A program made the position numbers and the translations under genes. This document shows positions 46,290 through 54,123 of a DNA stretch of 64,000 nucleotides, piece after piece (within the stretch, counting starts at the first letter, position 1; the number at the start of each line of letters is the position of its first letter). The notes beneath the pieces were generated by a model. That model saw only the letters and a program-made list of their open reading frames with translations, was not told the DNA's origin and searched no databases. The stretch lies in NCBI GenBank assembly GCA_905182435.1, contig CAJJBN010000005.1, positions 1-64,000 of the forward strand. The letters run 5' to 3'. Origin of the DNA: Opitutaceae bacterium BACL24 MAG-120322-bin51. Lineage in GTDB: Bacteria > Verrucomicrobiota > Verrucomicrobiia > Opitutales > Coraliomargaritaceae.

Positions 46290-47834
46290 ATGCAATCGGA
46301 CGACGAAGCCCCCCTCACTCTCTCAAAATGGCCCTTTTACTTGGGGGACGCGCTATTGGTCGTTACCGCGCTAGCAATTGCCATTCTAGGCAATTGGCAG
46401 CTGACCGATATACAGGTCATTTCCTGCGTGGTCGCTGTGGCCTTGGGGGCTGTGGTTTTCGGGCTGCCCTACGTGGTGGAGTATTCGATGCGAGTGCGCG
46501 AAGAGCGAGACGACCAGTCATCCGAGCTTCGCTTGCTACAGGGGCATTTGCGGAAGGCCGAGCCCGCCTTGCTGGAATGCCATGAACGGCTCAATGAATT
46601 GGAGTCCGGCTCCGGTTCGGTGGATCAGCGCTGTGAACTCTTGGCATCTGCCGTCGACCAAAAGTTGAATCATACGTCGCAGGTTTTGGTTACCTTGTCT
46701 CAACAAGTTGCAGCAATTGAAGTCTGTAACACTGATCAAGTAGGAGCATTCGCTGCGCTTAAAGTTCAGTTGGATGCGTTCGGTACGACGCCTCAGAATG
46801 ACGCCTCTGCTGAAGCGGTGACCGCCTTACAGGCCGCGTTAGCCACCTTGGAGGCTCGCTTGACTGCGGCAGTTGAGCCTTTGGGTTCGATTGAATCACG
46901 GGTGGTCGTTTTGGAAGCAAGTGCCCAGGTTGCGGTCGAAGCCGCTAATGTAGCAACCGCAACCGCTGCTGAAGCTGAAACGTCGGCGCTTGCACGTGCG
47001 CCGCGATCACGGCGCAGCAAAGCGGATGCTGGACTATTGCAACGTGCGATTCAGGAGAAGCAGAACTCTGCTTCGTCGGCGGTGAGCCGCATTATCGATT
47101 CGAAGAGTAAATTAGCAAAGCCAGAGTCCGACGTGACTGAAAGCACAGAGATGCTGGAGGAACCGGTGTCCGAACCGGACGTGCCAAACGAGTCAGCATC
47201 TGAAGACACAGAGACCCAAGAGTTGGTGGTTGAGCTCGACCCTACTGAAGTCTCTGAGGCGATCGAGGAGGTATCTGAAGAGAGCGAAGTCCAAATCGGA
47301 GCGGATTTGATTGAAGATCACGAGTTGCAGGAGTCTGCAGAGTCGGAGGCTGAGGTCATTACCGAGGCCGAGCGAGACCAAGGCGCGGATGATTTAATCG
47401 TTGAGGTCGTCGTCGGCGCGGCGGCGGAAGCTGATTTTAAAGAGCCTACCCCCGAGTTGGAGGTTACTGAAGCAGCAATGCGGGCGTCTCCCAAGGTCGA
47501 AGCTGAGGCAGATACGCCAGTTGATTTGTTTGGCGAAGCCCAGCCAGCAGTCATTCGTCGGGCACGTACAAAGGCAAACGACGGAGTTTTTACTGCGAGC
47601 ATTTTGATTGGTATCGGCAATAAGCCCTTTCTGCGTGGCAGTGCGGGTGGCCTGAGCTGGCAGACTGGTATACCGATGGACTTTGAGGAGATTGGTAAGT
47701 GGCGCTGGGTGGCTCCGGCGGATTTGGATGGCCCGGTTGAAGTTCAGATCTATCGCAATGATGAAGATCCGGATCGTAAGGGGCGTCATACTTTGGAGCC
47801 GGGGCAGAAACTGGAAGTGACCCCTGTTTTTTAA
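46290..47834 (+). CDS. Membrane-anchored coiled-coil protein with acidic linker and C-terminal Ig-like domain
   Basis: 514 residues, function not recognised. Two hydrophobic segments (about 13-35 and 44-62) anchor the N-terminus. A helical, Ala/Glu-rich coiled-coil region covers about 65-240. A long acidic low-complexity stretch (about 265-425) rich in Glu, Val and Ser follows. The last 85 residues look folded: SILIGIGNKPFLRGSAGGLS, WQTGIPMDFEEIGKWRW and GPVEVQIYRNDE suggest a beta-sandwich resembling starch- or glycogen-binding modules. It could tether a carbohydrate- or polymer-binding domain to the membrane; this is an inference. Confidence 0.75.
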   Translation: MQSDDEAPLTLSKWPFYLGDALLVVTALAIAILGNWQLTDIQVISCVVAVALGAVVFGLPYVVEYSMRVREERDDQSSELRLLQGHLRKAEPALLECHERLNELESGSGSVDQRCELLASAVDQKLNHTSQVLVTLSQQVAAIEVCNTDQVGAFAALKVQLDAFGTTPQNDASAEAVTALQAALATLEARLTAAVEPLGSIESRVVVLEASAQVAVEAANVATATAAEAETSALARAPRSRRSKADAGLLQRAIQEKQNSASSAVSRIIDSKSKLAKPESDVTESTEMLEEPVSEPDVPNESASEDTETQELVVELDPTEVSEAIEEVSEESEVQIGADLIEDHELQESAESEAEVITEAERDQGADDLIVEVVVGAAAEADFKEPTPELEVTEAAMRASPKVEAEADTPVDLFGEAQPAVIRRARTKANDGVFTASILIGIGNKPFLRGSAGGLSWQTGIPMDFEEIGKWRWVAPADLDGPVEVQIYRNDEDPDRKGRHTLEPGQKLEVTPVF

Positions 47835-47908
47835 TTTAGGATCGGCTCCTCGGACGGTAGCATGGCAGACGAAGAACCCCTCGAAGTCATTACGAATGAA
47901 TCGACACA

Positions 47909-47936
47909 AAAAAGCCCCGTTCGAAAACGAGGCTTT
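47909..47936 (-). terminator. Terminator downstream of tRNA-Leu
   Basis: AAAGCCCCGTT (47911-47921) and AACGAGGCTTT (47926-47936) form an 11-bp stem with one C/A mismatch and a CGAA loop; the A-run at its left is a U-run in minus-strand RNA. It lies seven bases past the tRNA 3' end. Confidence 0.75.
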
Positions 47937-47942
47937 AAAGAA

Positions 47943-48024
<82 letters not shown>

Positions 48025-48092
48025 TCATTCAAAAGAATGGCGCTTTTATGGCGGTGATTTTTCGGAATGCAAGCTCTGGATTAGGAATTTAA

Positions 48093-48155
48093 TTGTAACA
48101 ATAACCATTGTAACGTGATTAACTAATTATATCTTGTAATTAATCTAACTAATTA
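48093..48155 (+). promoter_or_regulatory. Direct repeats upstream of the response regulator gene
   Basis: TAACTAATTA occurs twice (48120-48129 and 48146-48155), 26 bases apart. TTGTAAC occurs at 48093-48099 and 48108-48114, with TTGTAAT at 48134-48140. These tightly spaced AT-rich repeats sit 14-76 bases upstream of the start at 48169 and may be regulator sites; TTGTAA at 48134 could also serve as a -35 element. Confidence 0.4.
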
Positions 48156-48168
48156 GCATAAGTATGCT

Positions 48169-48732
48169 ATGAATATCCTATTTATTGAGGACGATCGTGA
48201 GTTACTTGAGATAGGCGTCGTTCAGTTGCAGCAGCACAATACCGTCTATCCTGCCTCTAATCTTGTGGATGCTCGTGCAATTATGGAAAATCCTGCGATG
48301 CGTGTGCAATTGGTGGTGGCCGATCAACGGCTACCAGATGGACAGGGAGTTGAATTCGTGATCGAGATGAAGGCGCTATTCCCTGATTGTATGTATACGA
48401 TTGTATCAGGCTGTTTGACGGATAGTAATATTAGTAAGCTTGAAGAGAATGAAATCTCATACCATCGTAAGCCTCTGTTATATGCAAAAATGCTGGAACG
48501 GTTTCGCCGTGCGCATTTGATGAAAGTACCTTGTTGTGAGGCAGTCGCTGTAGCGCCGTGTGATGAGGTAGTCGCTGGAGCACCGTGTGATGAGGTAGTC
48601 GCTGGAGCACCGTGTGATAAGGTAGTCGCTGGAGCACCGTGTGATAAGGTGCAAGAGATTGAGGCTCCGTCTGAGGAGGGGCTAGGCAAGTCAGAGGCAC
48701 CGAAGCGGAAGAAGTGGTTCGGCTTGCTCTAG
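48169..48732 (+). CDS. Single-domain response regulator with Cys-containing repeat tail
   Basis: 187 residues. Residues 1-120 form a receiver domain: acidic pair in FIEDDRELL, phospho-acceptor Asp in VVADQRLPDGQG (about residue 52), Ser in TIVSGC and Lys in HRKPLL. There is no DNA-binding output domain. From residue 125 the protein carries four copies of a 9-residue repeat, VVAGAPCDE or VVAGAPCDK, each with one Cys, then a basic end KRKKWFGLL. The tail may be flexible or metal/redox sensitive; nothing similar is known to me. No histidine kinase gene is adjacent. Confidence 0.8.
   Translation: MNILFIEDDRELLEIGVVQLQQHNTVYPASNLVDARAIMENPAMRVQLVVADQRLPDGQGVEFVIEMKALFPDCMYTIVSGCLTDSNISKLEENEISYHRKPLLYAKMLERFRRAHLMKVPCCEAVAVAPCDEVVAGAPCDEVVAGAPCDKVVAGAPCDKVQEIEAPSEEGLGKSEAPKRKKWFGLL
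48541..48648 (+). repeat. 27-bp in-frame tandem repeat, four copies
   Basis: Units at 48541-48567, 48568-48594, 48595-48621 and 48622-48648. Copies 2-4 differ from one another at one base at most (GAG or AAG codon); copy 1 differs at a few positions. Such near-identity indicates recent expansion. Confidence 0.95.
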
Positions 48733-48829
48733 AAGTACACGACCTTAAGAATTTCGACTGTTGAAGTCTTTTTTGACAGTTAGATCGTCAGTGCTTGTCG
48801 TCGCGTGTGTTTTTAAGTCTGCTGAGTGA

Positions 48830-49669
48830 ATGATGAGACTACGCATTGAAGACGATTTTGAAGACGTGCTGATGAAAGCTGCCACTGGGCTGGGCTTGGG
48901 TAAGCAGGCACTTGCGCAGGAGGCTGGCATATCTGTGGCAGCTGTTGCGGCATTGCTGGACGCTGAATTAAATGAGGCCAACTTACGTGCTGTCGCCCCA
49001 GTGCTAGGCTTAGATGCCGACGCACTCGCTGCGATGGCTAATCGGGCATGGCAACCTGAGCCAATTGAATTGGAAGGGCTACGTTGCTATACCACTCCCT
49101 TTCCTGTGACTGGCTACCAAGCGATGACGGTGAATAGTTATCTGGTGTGGAGTCCGCTAACAAAGGTGGCGGTGGCGTTTGATACCGGGGCAAATGTGGA
49201 GGCATTACTGGCCGAGGTGGAAGCGCTGAGCTTAGACTTGCAGGCCCTTGTGGTCACACATGTGCATCGCGATCATATTGCCGCGTATGATGAGTTGCTG
49301 AGTCATATCGAAGGCGGCATTGCGTTTGCTCCTAAGCTCGAGCCATACGGTGAGGCGGACTTGCTTGAGCATGGTGATTGGATGGAGTTTGACGGATTCG
49401 AGGTACAAGCACGGCAGACTAATGGCCATTCGGCGGGTGGCATGAGTTATGTGATCGAAGGCCTGGGGGCGCCGATCGCGATCGTCGGAGATTCAATTTT
49501 TTGCCTGTCTCAAGGGGGTGCTGCCGAGCACTATGCTCAAGCGCTGGATAACAATCGCGAGCAGATTCTGTCGCTCCCTGAGTCGACGATCCTATGCCCT
49601 GGGCATGGGCCGATGACGACTGTTGCTAATGAACAGGCGCATAATCCGTTTTTTCCTGAGTTTAAATAG
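48830..49669 (+). CDS. HTH-type N-terminus fused to metallo-beta-lactamase fold hydrolase
   Basis: 279 residues. Residues about 10-65 look like a helix-turn-helix domain of the XRE type (GLGKQALAQEAGISVAAVAALL). The remainder is an MBL-fold hydrolase: VNSYLVWSPLTKVAVAFDTG, the metal motif THVHRDH near residue 142, NGHSAGGMSYVIEG with a further His, IVGDSIF with the bridging Asp, and LCPGHGPMT with the last His. This set fits a glyoxalase II-like dinuclear site. The substrate is unknown. Whether the HTH-like part binds DNA or is a structural cap is open. Confidence 0.82.
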   Translation: MMRLRIEDDFEDVLMKAATGLGLGKQALAQEAGISVAAVAALLDAELNEANLRAVAPVLGLDADALAAMANRAWQPEPIELEGLRCYTTPFPVTGYQAMTVNSYLVWSPLTKVAVAFDTGANVEALLAEVEALSLDLQALVVTHVHRDHIAAYDELLSHIEGGIAFAPKLEPYGEADLLEHGDWMEFDGFEVQARQTNGHSAGGMSYVIEGLGAPIAIVGDSIFCLSQGGAAEHYAQALDNNREQILSLPESTILCPGHGPMTTVANEQAHNPFFPEFK

Positions 49670-49802
49670 GGCTGCCTCAAAAAAGCTAATGAGGGTTATT
49701 TTAATAAGTTTTCTAGAGCCATATTTTTCAGAAAGCCCAGAATCACCGCAGCATTGGCCTGAACGCACACCAATCACCCGGTTAATTTATTAATAACTTT
49801 AC

Positions 49803-49831
49803 TTAAATAGGTAATGTGGCACTCGTATAAT
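49803..49831 (+). promoter_or_regulatory. Candidate sigma-70 promoter of the NarL-type regulator gene
   Basis: A perfect TATAAT (49826-49831) is preceded 17 bases upstream by a weak TTAAAT (49803-49808). The expected transcript would have a leader of about 55 bases before the ATG at 49893. Confidence 0.45.
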
Positions 49832-49892
49832 TTCGTTTGCAATAAGATTTAGTTTCGTTTTTATGTCATAATTAGTTCACCTGGACTAAATT

Positions 49893-50576
49893 ATGAATGA
49901 CTCAAATCAACCTGCCGAGATCGACCACTCTTATCGTATTCTGGTGATTGAAGATCATCCGCTCATGCGTGAGGCGATTTCCAAATGGATCGATAGTGAT
50001 CCAGTTTTGAAGGTGTGCGGGCAAGCGGAAAACTCGGCGGCGGGCATGAAGGCGGTGGTTGAGTTCAAGCCCGATCTAGTGCTGTCTGATATAAGCCTGG
50101 AAGGACGCAGCGGCCTCGAATTACTCAAAGACTTAAAGGCGATCAATCCAGATCTTCCAGTGGTAATGCATTCAATGCACAATGAATCGGTCTATGCCAT
50201 GCGCGCGATGCGTGCTGGCGCGCGCGGATATGTGATGAAAAACGCCGGTGGTGCTGAGGTCGTCAATGCGATCAAAGAAGTTTTGGCGGGCGGATCTGCT
50301 TTCAGTCGTGTCGTGAGCAATCAAGTGCTGGATGAGCTTGCCGGAAGGGCACGTGGTCATCAGTCTCCAATTGCTATACTTACTGACCGCGAGTTCGAGA
50401 TCCTAGAATTATATGGACATGGTAAGACGTCTGGTGAGATCGCCCAGCAACTGAATGTCAGCCCCAAGACAGTCGGTGCGCATCGCTACAATATCTGCTG
50501 TAAGCTCGAGCTCCATTCGACTTCCGAACTGATCTGCTACGCGGCTAAATCGGTTAGTCAAGGCGGCGATATTTGA
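49893..50576 (+). CDS. NarL/FixJ-family response regulator
   Basis: 227 residues. Receiver domain at about 14-130: IEDHPLMREAI, phosphorylation Asp in LVLSDISLEGRSGLELL (near residue 68), Ser/Thr position in MHSMHNE and Lys in GYVMKNAG. A LuxR-type HTH follows at about 160-220: LTDREFEILELYGHGKTSGEIAQ and NVSPKTVGAHRYNI. It is a transcription factor controlled by phosphorylation. No sensor kinase lies nearby, so its signal and targets are unknown. Confidence 0.92.
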   Translation: MNDSNQPAEIDHSYRILVIEDHPLMREAISKWIDSDPVLKVCGQAENSAAGMKAVVEFKPDLVLSDISLEGRSGLELLKDLKAINPDLPVVMHSMHNESVYAMRAMRAGARGYVMKNAGGAEVVNAIKEVLAGGSAFSRVVSNQVLDELAGRARGHQSPIAILTDREFEILELYGHGKTSGEIAQQLNVSPKTVGAHRYNICCKLELHSTSELICYAAKSVSQGGDI

Positions 50577-50761
50577 ACCACTTAGCAGTTCTTTTCGAGG
50601 CTGAAACGCGCCCGATAATATTCCATTTCTTAGCTTGTCGAGTTTTAGGGCCGTGCAGATGTGATGTATTTCTGGGAATGGTTTTTTGTATTTAGTCGTG
50701 TTTAAGTAATTTGCCTAGGTGGGTAGTTTAAATGACATGTTACGAAAGGATATTAGCCTAA

Positions 50762-50790
50762 TTGTAATTCGTTAGATATTTGTGTATTAT
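50762..50790 (+). promoter_or_regulatory. Candidate sigma-70 promoter of the unknown gene pair
   Basis: TTGTAA (50762-50767) and TATTAT (50785-50790) are separated by exactly 17 bases; the -10 matches consensus at five of six positions. The predicted start near 50797 leaves only about eight leader bases before ATG 50805. Confidence 0.55.
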
Positions 50791-50804
50791 CCGCGCTCCA
50801 AAAA

Positions 50805-51329
50805 ATGATTAAACGCAATTATGGAGTGATGGAATATAACAATGACGTATCAAAAGTGAGTATAGTGACCGTATTTTTGGCCTATGATAGTGTTGAAAAT
50901 GCACGCAGGATGAAGCTAATATTTGATCATGCGTGCGAAGAGGCAAGTGGTCAGTTGATGTTTGATTTACGCCTGTGGCGTCTGGACATTCTTCAGTGTA
51001 CGGAGTGTTGGGATCAAGCTCTAGCAGATTTAGCGGATGCTGATTTGTTCAGCATGTCTTTTAATCGTGAAAGCGCGTCGATGTTCTCAATGGAATTAAC
51101 CTGTTTGGTCGAGGAGTGGTTCAACCGTGAGGGGAAAAATAACTCGGTTCTGCTGGTCAGCCCTGACGGCGCGTGTGGGCACAGTGAGTTCGTCGCTGTA
51201 CTTCAGGACTTGGGGCAACGGTGTGATTTGGAATTTAGCTCTTCGAGTGATCATTCCGACCAGTTGCACGAATACTTTCTTTACCCCGTCGTACCATCAA
51301 TCAACCCCAGCCCTAATTTGCTCTACTAA
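50805..51329 (+). CDS. Protein of unknown function, first gene of a two-gene unit
   Basis: 174 residues, not recognised. No signal peptide or membrane segment is apparent. The sequence is acidic and alternates predicted strands and helices: VSIVTVFLAYDSVENARRMK, MFDLRLWRLDIL and NNSVLLVSPDGACGH look like a Rossmann-like alpha/beta fold, which recalls a degenerate receiver or TIR-like domain without their catalytic residues. It has five Cys residues. A convincing promoter lies just upstream and its TAA directly abuts the ATG of the next gene. A second in-frame ATG at residue 9 is an alternative start. Confidence 0.65.
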   Translation: MIKRNYGVMEYNNDVSKVSIVTVFLAYDSVENARRMKLIFDHACEEASGQLMFDLRLWRLDILQCTECWDQALADLADADLFSMSFNRESASMFSMELTCLVEEWFNREGKNNSVLLVSPDGACGHSEFVAVLQDLGQRCDLEFSSSSDHSDQLHEYFLYPVVPSINPSPNLLY

Positions 51330-51755
51330 ATGAAAACCAATAAAATAACACCACTATTTGTGAGTAACTTAATCGCAGACGATGCACCGCTTCAAGCAAC
51401 TTGGCCGACTAGTCAGGTTCAATCCAGTGTGCCTGTACCGACGGTTGAAAATCTCAAAAAGCGTATTCAAAAAATATTGGTAGCGCTGCTCAAAGAAACG
51501 TGGCTTCCGATTGCTTTGCGCGGTCACATGGCCAAGAAAGTGGCTGATTTAGAGGAAATACTTAATTGCCAGAATCTAAGTAATTCATCGATGCTAACGA
51601 ATGAAGTCCCCTCCATCTCTTTCATGCTGGCAATGTATGGCAATACTCATCCGGATTCTGAACTCATCGCACAGATGAGAATGCTGGATCAAGAGCTGAA
51701 TCCATCTGCATATTTGAGAATTGCCGGCGAACAAAGCTGCGCTGCATCGCACTGA
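51330..51755 (+). CDS. Protein of unknown function, second gene of a two-gene unit
   Basis: 141 residues, not recognised. Its ATG immediately follows the previous stop codon, so translation is probably coupled. The N-terminal 40 residues are polar and variable. The middle (ENLKKRIQKILVALLKETWLPIALRGHMAKKVADLEEIL) is predicted to be helical and basic. No membrane segment or catalytic motif is seen. It may be a partner of the upstream protein; this is an inference from coupling only. Confidence 0.6.
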   Translation: MKTNKITPLFVSNLIADDAPLQATWPTSQVQSSVPVPTVENLKKRIQKILVALLKETWLPIALRGHMAKKVADLEEILNCQNLSNSSMLTNEVPSISFMLAMYGNTHPDSELIAQMRMLDQELNPSAYLRIAGEQSCAASH

Positions 51756-51824
51756 TCTGACAGTAAATCCTGCGATTAAATCCAGTTAAGCAGAATTCGA
51801 GCAAACTCGCTGCTGCAGGATTAC

Positions 51825-52724
51825 CTAGCGGATCGTAAGCGGAATGACCAGTTCGGGTAGGTTACTTGCGTTGACGAACAGGTGCCCTTGGCCGACCTTG
51901 TCGCCTTCGATGGTGGCACTGACTGTGCGGGAACCTTCGGGAATGAGTACCTCCGGCATAATTATGCTGCCGGGGATGTCGGTGGTGACATTAATATAAA
52001 GGCCTCCGTCGGGGGCAGGATAATCGAGGGCAAAGGCGAGTGCTTGGCGTTGTCCTGGCTTTAGGCTGAGTTGATTTGGTAAAACGCTGAGTGGGCTAGC
52101 TGGGTCGATGCGCAGGTAGCCTGCGGTCTGTGCGCGTGTGGTGCTGCGCACTTCAATGCTGTAGCCGAAATTTGGCTTTAACTCTGGCACGACGAATTGT
52201 AGTTTTGTTGGAGAGGTAAAGACGGTTTCGGCGGGCGTGTGATCGACAAAAACAATGTCCTCATTTGTAAAGGCTTGGCCATTAATCGAGACTCGAGTGC
52301 CGACAGCTGCGCGTGTTTTATCAATTGTCAATGTGACCTGACTCGGTAGCTGAACTTGGTAAAGATCGGAGATAATCTGTACAGATACGGCTGCTTCGTC
52401 CTCTTTTTGTGTGACGAATTTGAGCACGTAGTAGAAGCGGGTGAGCTCCTTTTTGACCGGCGCTTGATAGTCGTATTCAAAGAGGTTTGGCGCAGTTGTG
52501 GTAGCTGTCATTGCGCGCTGCTCGCCGTTGATCACGACGAAGGCTTCCAAGCTGCTCGGCACGACGGTCTTTTTCTTGACCTGCGCGTGAGCGCTTAAGG
52601 TGTAGTTGCCCGTCGGCGAGGCCGGGGCGATGTCAGGCGTCGTATTGACGATTTTGACGCTGCAACCAGTCAGGTAGAATGCGAGGACGAGGAAAGAGGA
52701 GGGGAAAATGCGCTTGGCTTTCAT
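51825..52724 (-). CDS. Lipoprotein with IPT/TIG-like domain
   Basis: 299 residues from ATG 52724, chosen because it begins a lipoprotein signal (KAKRIFPSSFLVLAFYLTGC, lipobox LTGC). The longer open frame would bury the signal and overlap the divergent hemW. The mature protein is beta-rich. A TIG/IPT-like domain near residues 155-235 is suggested by RAAVGTRVSINGQAFTNEDIVFVD and PTKLQFVVPELKPNFGYSIEV. Other segments resemble Ig-like repeats (GSRTVSATIEGDKVGQGHLFV). It is likely a surface or periplasmic structural or binding protein; no ligand is known. Confidence 0.72.
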   Translation of the reverse strand: MKAKRIFPSSFLVLAFYLTGCSVKIVNTTPDIAPASPTGNYTLSAHAQVKKKTVVPSSLEAFVVINGEQRAMTATTTAPNLFEYDYQAPVKKELTRFYYVLKFVTQKEDEAAVSVQIISDLYQVQLPSQVTLTIDKTRAAVGTRVSINGQAFTNEDIVFVDHTPAETVFTSPTKLQFVVPELKPNFGYSIEVRSTTRAQTAGYLRIDPASPLSVLPNQLSLKPGQRQALAFALDYPAPDGGLYINVTTDIPGSIIMPEVLIPEGSRTVSATIEGDKVGQGHLFVNASNLPELVIPLTIR

Positions 52725-52754
52725 AGATCTTGGAAGAAGGTATGCCTTCTCACT

Positions 52755-53930
52755 ATGTACCTGCAAGAAAAAGAGCTGAAAACCGTCAATCCCACACAAA
52801 CGACGTTGGGTCTCTACTGTCACGTCCCGTTTTGCGCATCGACCTGTGATTTCTGTGCCTTTTACCAAGAGAAGCCACGGCGCGGGGACTTGGATCGCTA
52901 TCTCAACGCGATGGACGCTGAGTTTGCGCTAATTTCCGATAGCCGATCGGTGGATACGGTTTTTTGGGGCGGCGGCACGCCAGGGCTGCTGTCGGCCAAA
53001 GATTTGGAGCGCCTCGGGCGGTCGATGCTGGAATGTCTCGGCAATGCACCTGCGGAGTGGACGATCGAAATGGCCCCTTCGACCGTCAAAGCGGATAAGC
53101 TCGCCGTGTTGCGCGATCTCGGAGTAACGCGTATCTCGATGGGTGTGCAGAGCTTTGATGAGAAACTGCTGGAATCGCTCGGGCGGTTGCATCGTCCGAA
53201 TCAAATCTATAAGGCTTGGGAGTTAGTCCAAGCCGCTGGCTTCCCGCAGACGAATCTGGATCTGATGTTTGCCATTCCCAACCAATCCATGGAGCAATGG
53301 GAAGCGGCGATTCACGAAGCAGCTAGACTGGGGCCGACGCATCTCTCGACTTACTGTCTGACTTTTGAGGAAGACACCGCCCTCTATGTGAAGCTCTCCG
53401 AAGGGAAGCTGAAGATCGATGAAGAGCGCGAGCTACTATTCTATGAGCGCGGCTGGGAGCTACTCGCTGAGCTGGGGTATGCTCAATATGAGATCTCGAA
53501 TTTTTCTAAGGATGGAGCGGAATGTATTCATAATGTAAATACTTGGCGAATGGCGGAGTGGATTGGCTGTGGCCCTTCGGCAGCAAGTCAGTACCGGGGA
53601 GAGCGTTATCAGCGTCCGTCAAATTTGAAGGAGTGGGCCGCTGGTATGGAATCGAGGCAGCCGACTAAGGCCGAACTGGTATCGCTCGATGCCAGTATTT
53701 TGATGGCAGACGCGATTATTTTTGGGCTGCGTATGAATGCAGGCATTGATTTGGCTGAAATCGCGCTGCGTTTCCCAGCGCCGGAAGTGATGGCTATGTT
53801 AGAGCCATTGTTAGCGCGTTTTGAGGCTGAGGGGCTATTGATTCGAGGCGGAGCGCATGCACGCTTGACGCATAAGGGGCGTCTCGTCTGCGACGCGATC
53901 GGCAGCGCGGTGCTTGAAGCGGTGGTTTAA
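52755..53930 (+). CDS. hemW: Radical SAM protein HemW (HemN-like, heme chaperone family)
   Basis: 391 residues. The radical SAM cluster motif is CASTCDFC near residue 27 (CxxxCxxC), preceded by LGLYCHVPF as in HemN/HemW proteins. FWGGGTPGLLS near residue 72 and RISMGVQSFDEKLLESLGR binding SAM follow, and the C-terminal HemN-type region (about 290-391) is present. HemW proteins bind heme and are thought to deliver it to respiratory enzymes; they are often misannotated as coproporphyrinogen dehydrogenase. The gene diverges from the TIG lipoprotein with only 30 bases between start codons. Confidence 0.88.
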   Translation: MYLQEKELKTVNPTQTTLGLYCHVPFCASTCDFCAFYQEKPRRGDLDRYLNAMDAEFALISDSRSVDTVFWGGGTPGLLSAKDLERLGRSMLECLGNAPAEWTIEMAPSTVKADKLAVLRDLGVTRISMGVQSFDEKLLESLGRLHRPNQIYKAWELVQAAGFPQTNLDLMFAIPNQSMEQWEAAIHEAARLGPTHLSTYCLTFEEDTALYVKLSEGKLKIDEERELLFYERGWELLAELGYAQYEISNFSKDGAECIHNVNTWRMAEWIGCGPSAASQYRGERYQRPSNLKEWAAGMESRQPTKAELVSLDASILMADAIIFGLRMNAGIDLAEIALRFPAPEVMAMLEPLLARFEAEGLLIRGGAHARLTHKGRLVCDAIGSAVLEAVV

Positions 53931-54123
53931 GGGCTGGATTTTTGTTGAAGGGTGCTGAACGGTCGAACTTCAGAGTCAGTAGTTGTGGTGCATGTGTTTT
54001 GTAATGGAGTGAGGGCGACTCGCCCTCGTAGTTGATTGAGGTGGGCCAGTCGCCCGCACTCCTTTGACTGTTTATCCCGCGATTTTCTCAATGCGGGACG
54101 AACTCCGCCTCGTCTGCGCGGCC
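53931..54123. other. Gap between hemW and rpoN with short inverted repeats
   Basis: Convergent gene ends with about 190 bases between. AGGGCGA-ct-CGCCCT near 54012 is a small hairpin, followed by a related GGGCCAGTCGCCCG. No T-tract terminator was identified. Confidence 0.45.

Noticed and set aside
48541..48648. Possible CRISPR-like array
   Set aside because: Repeats are contiguous 27-mers without spacers and lie in frame inside a gene.
49815..49840. Sigma-54 promoter (TGGCAC) before the NarL-type regulator
   Set aside because: TGGCAC is not followed by a TTGC element at the required spacing; a TATAAT in the same place fits sigma-70 better.
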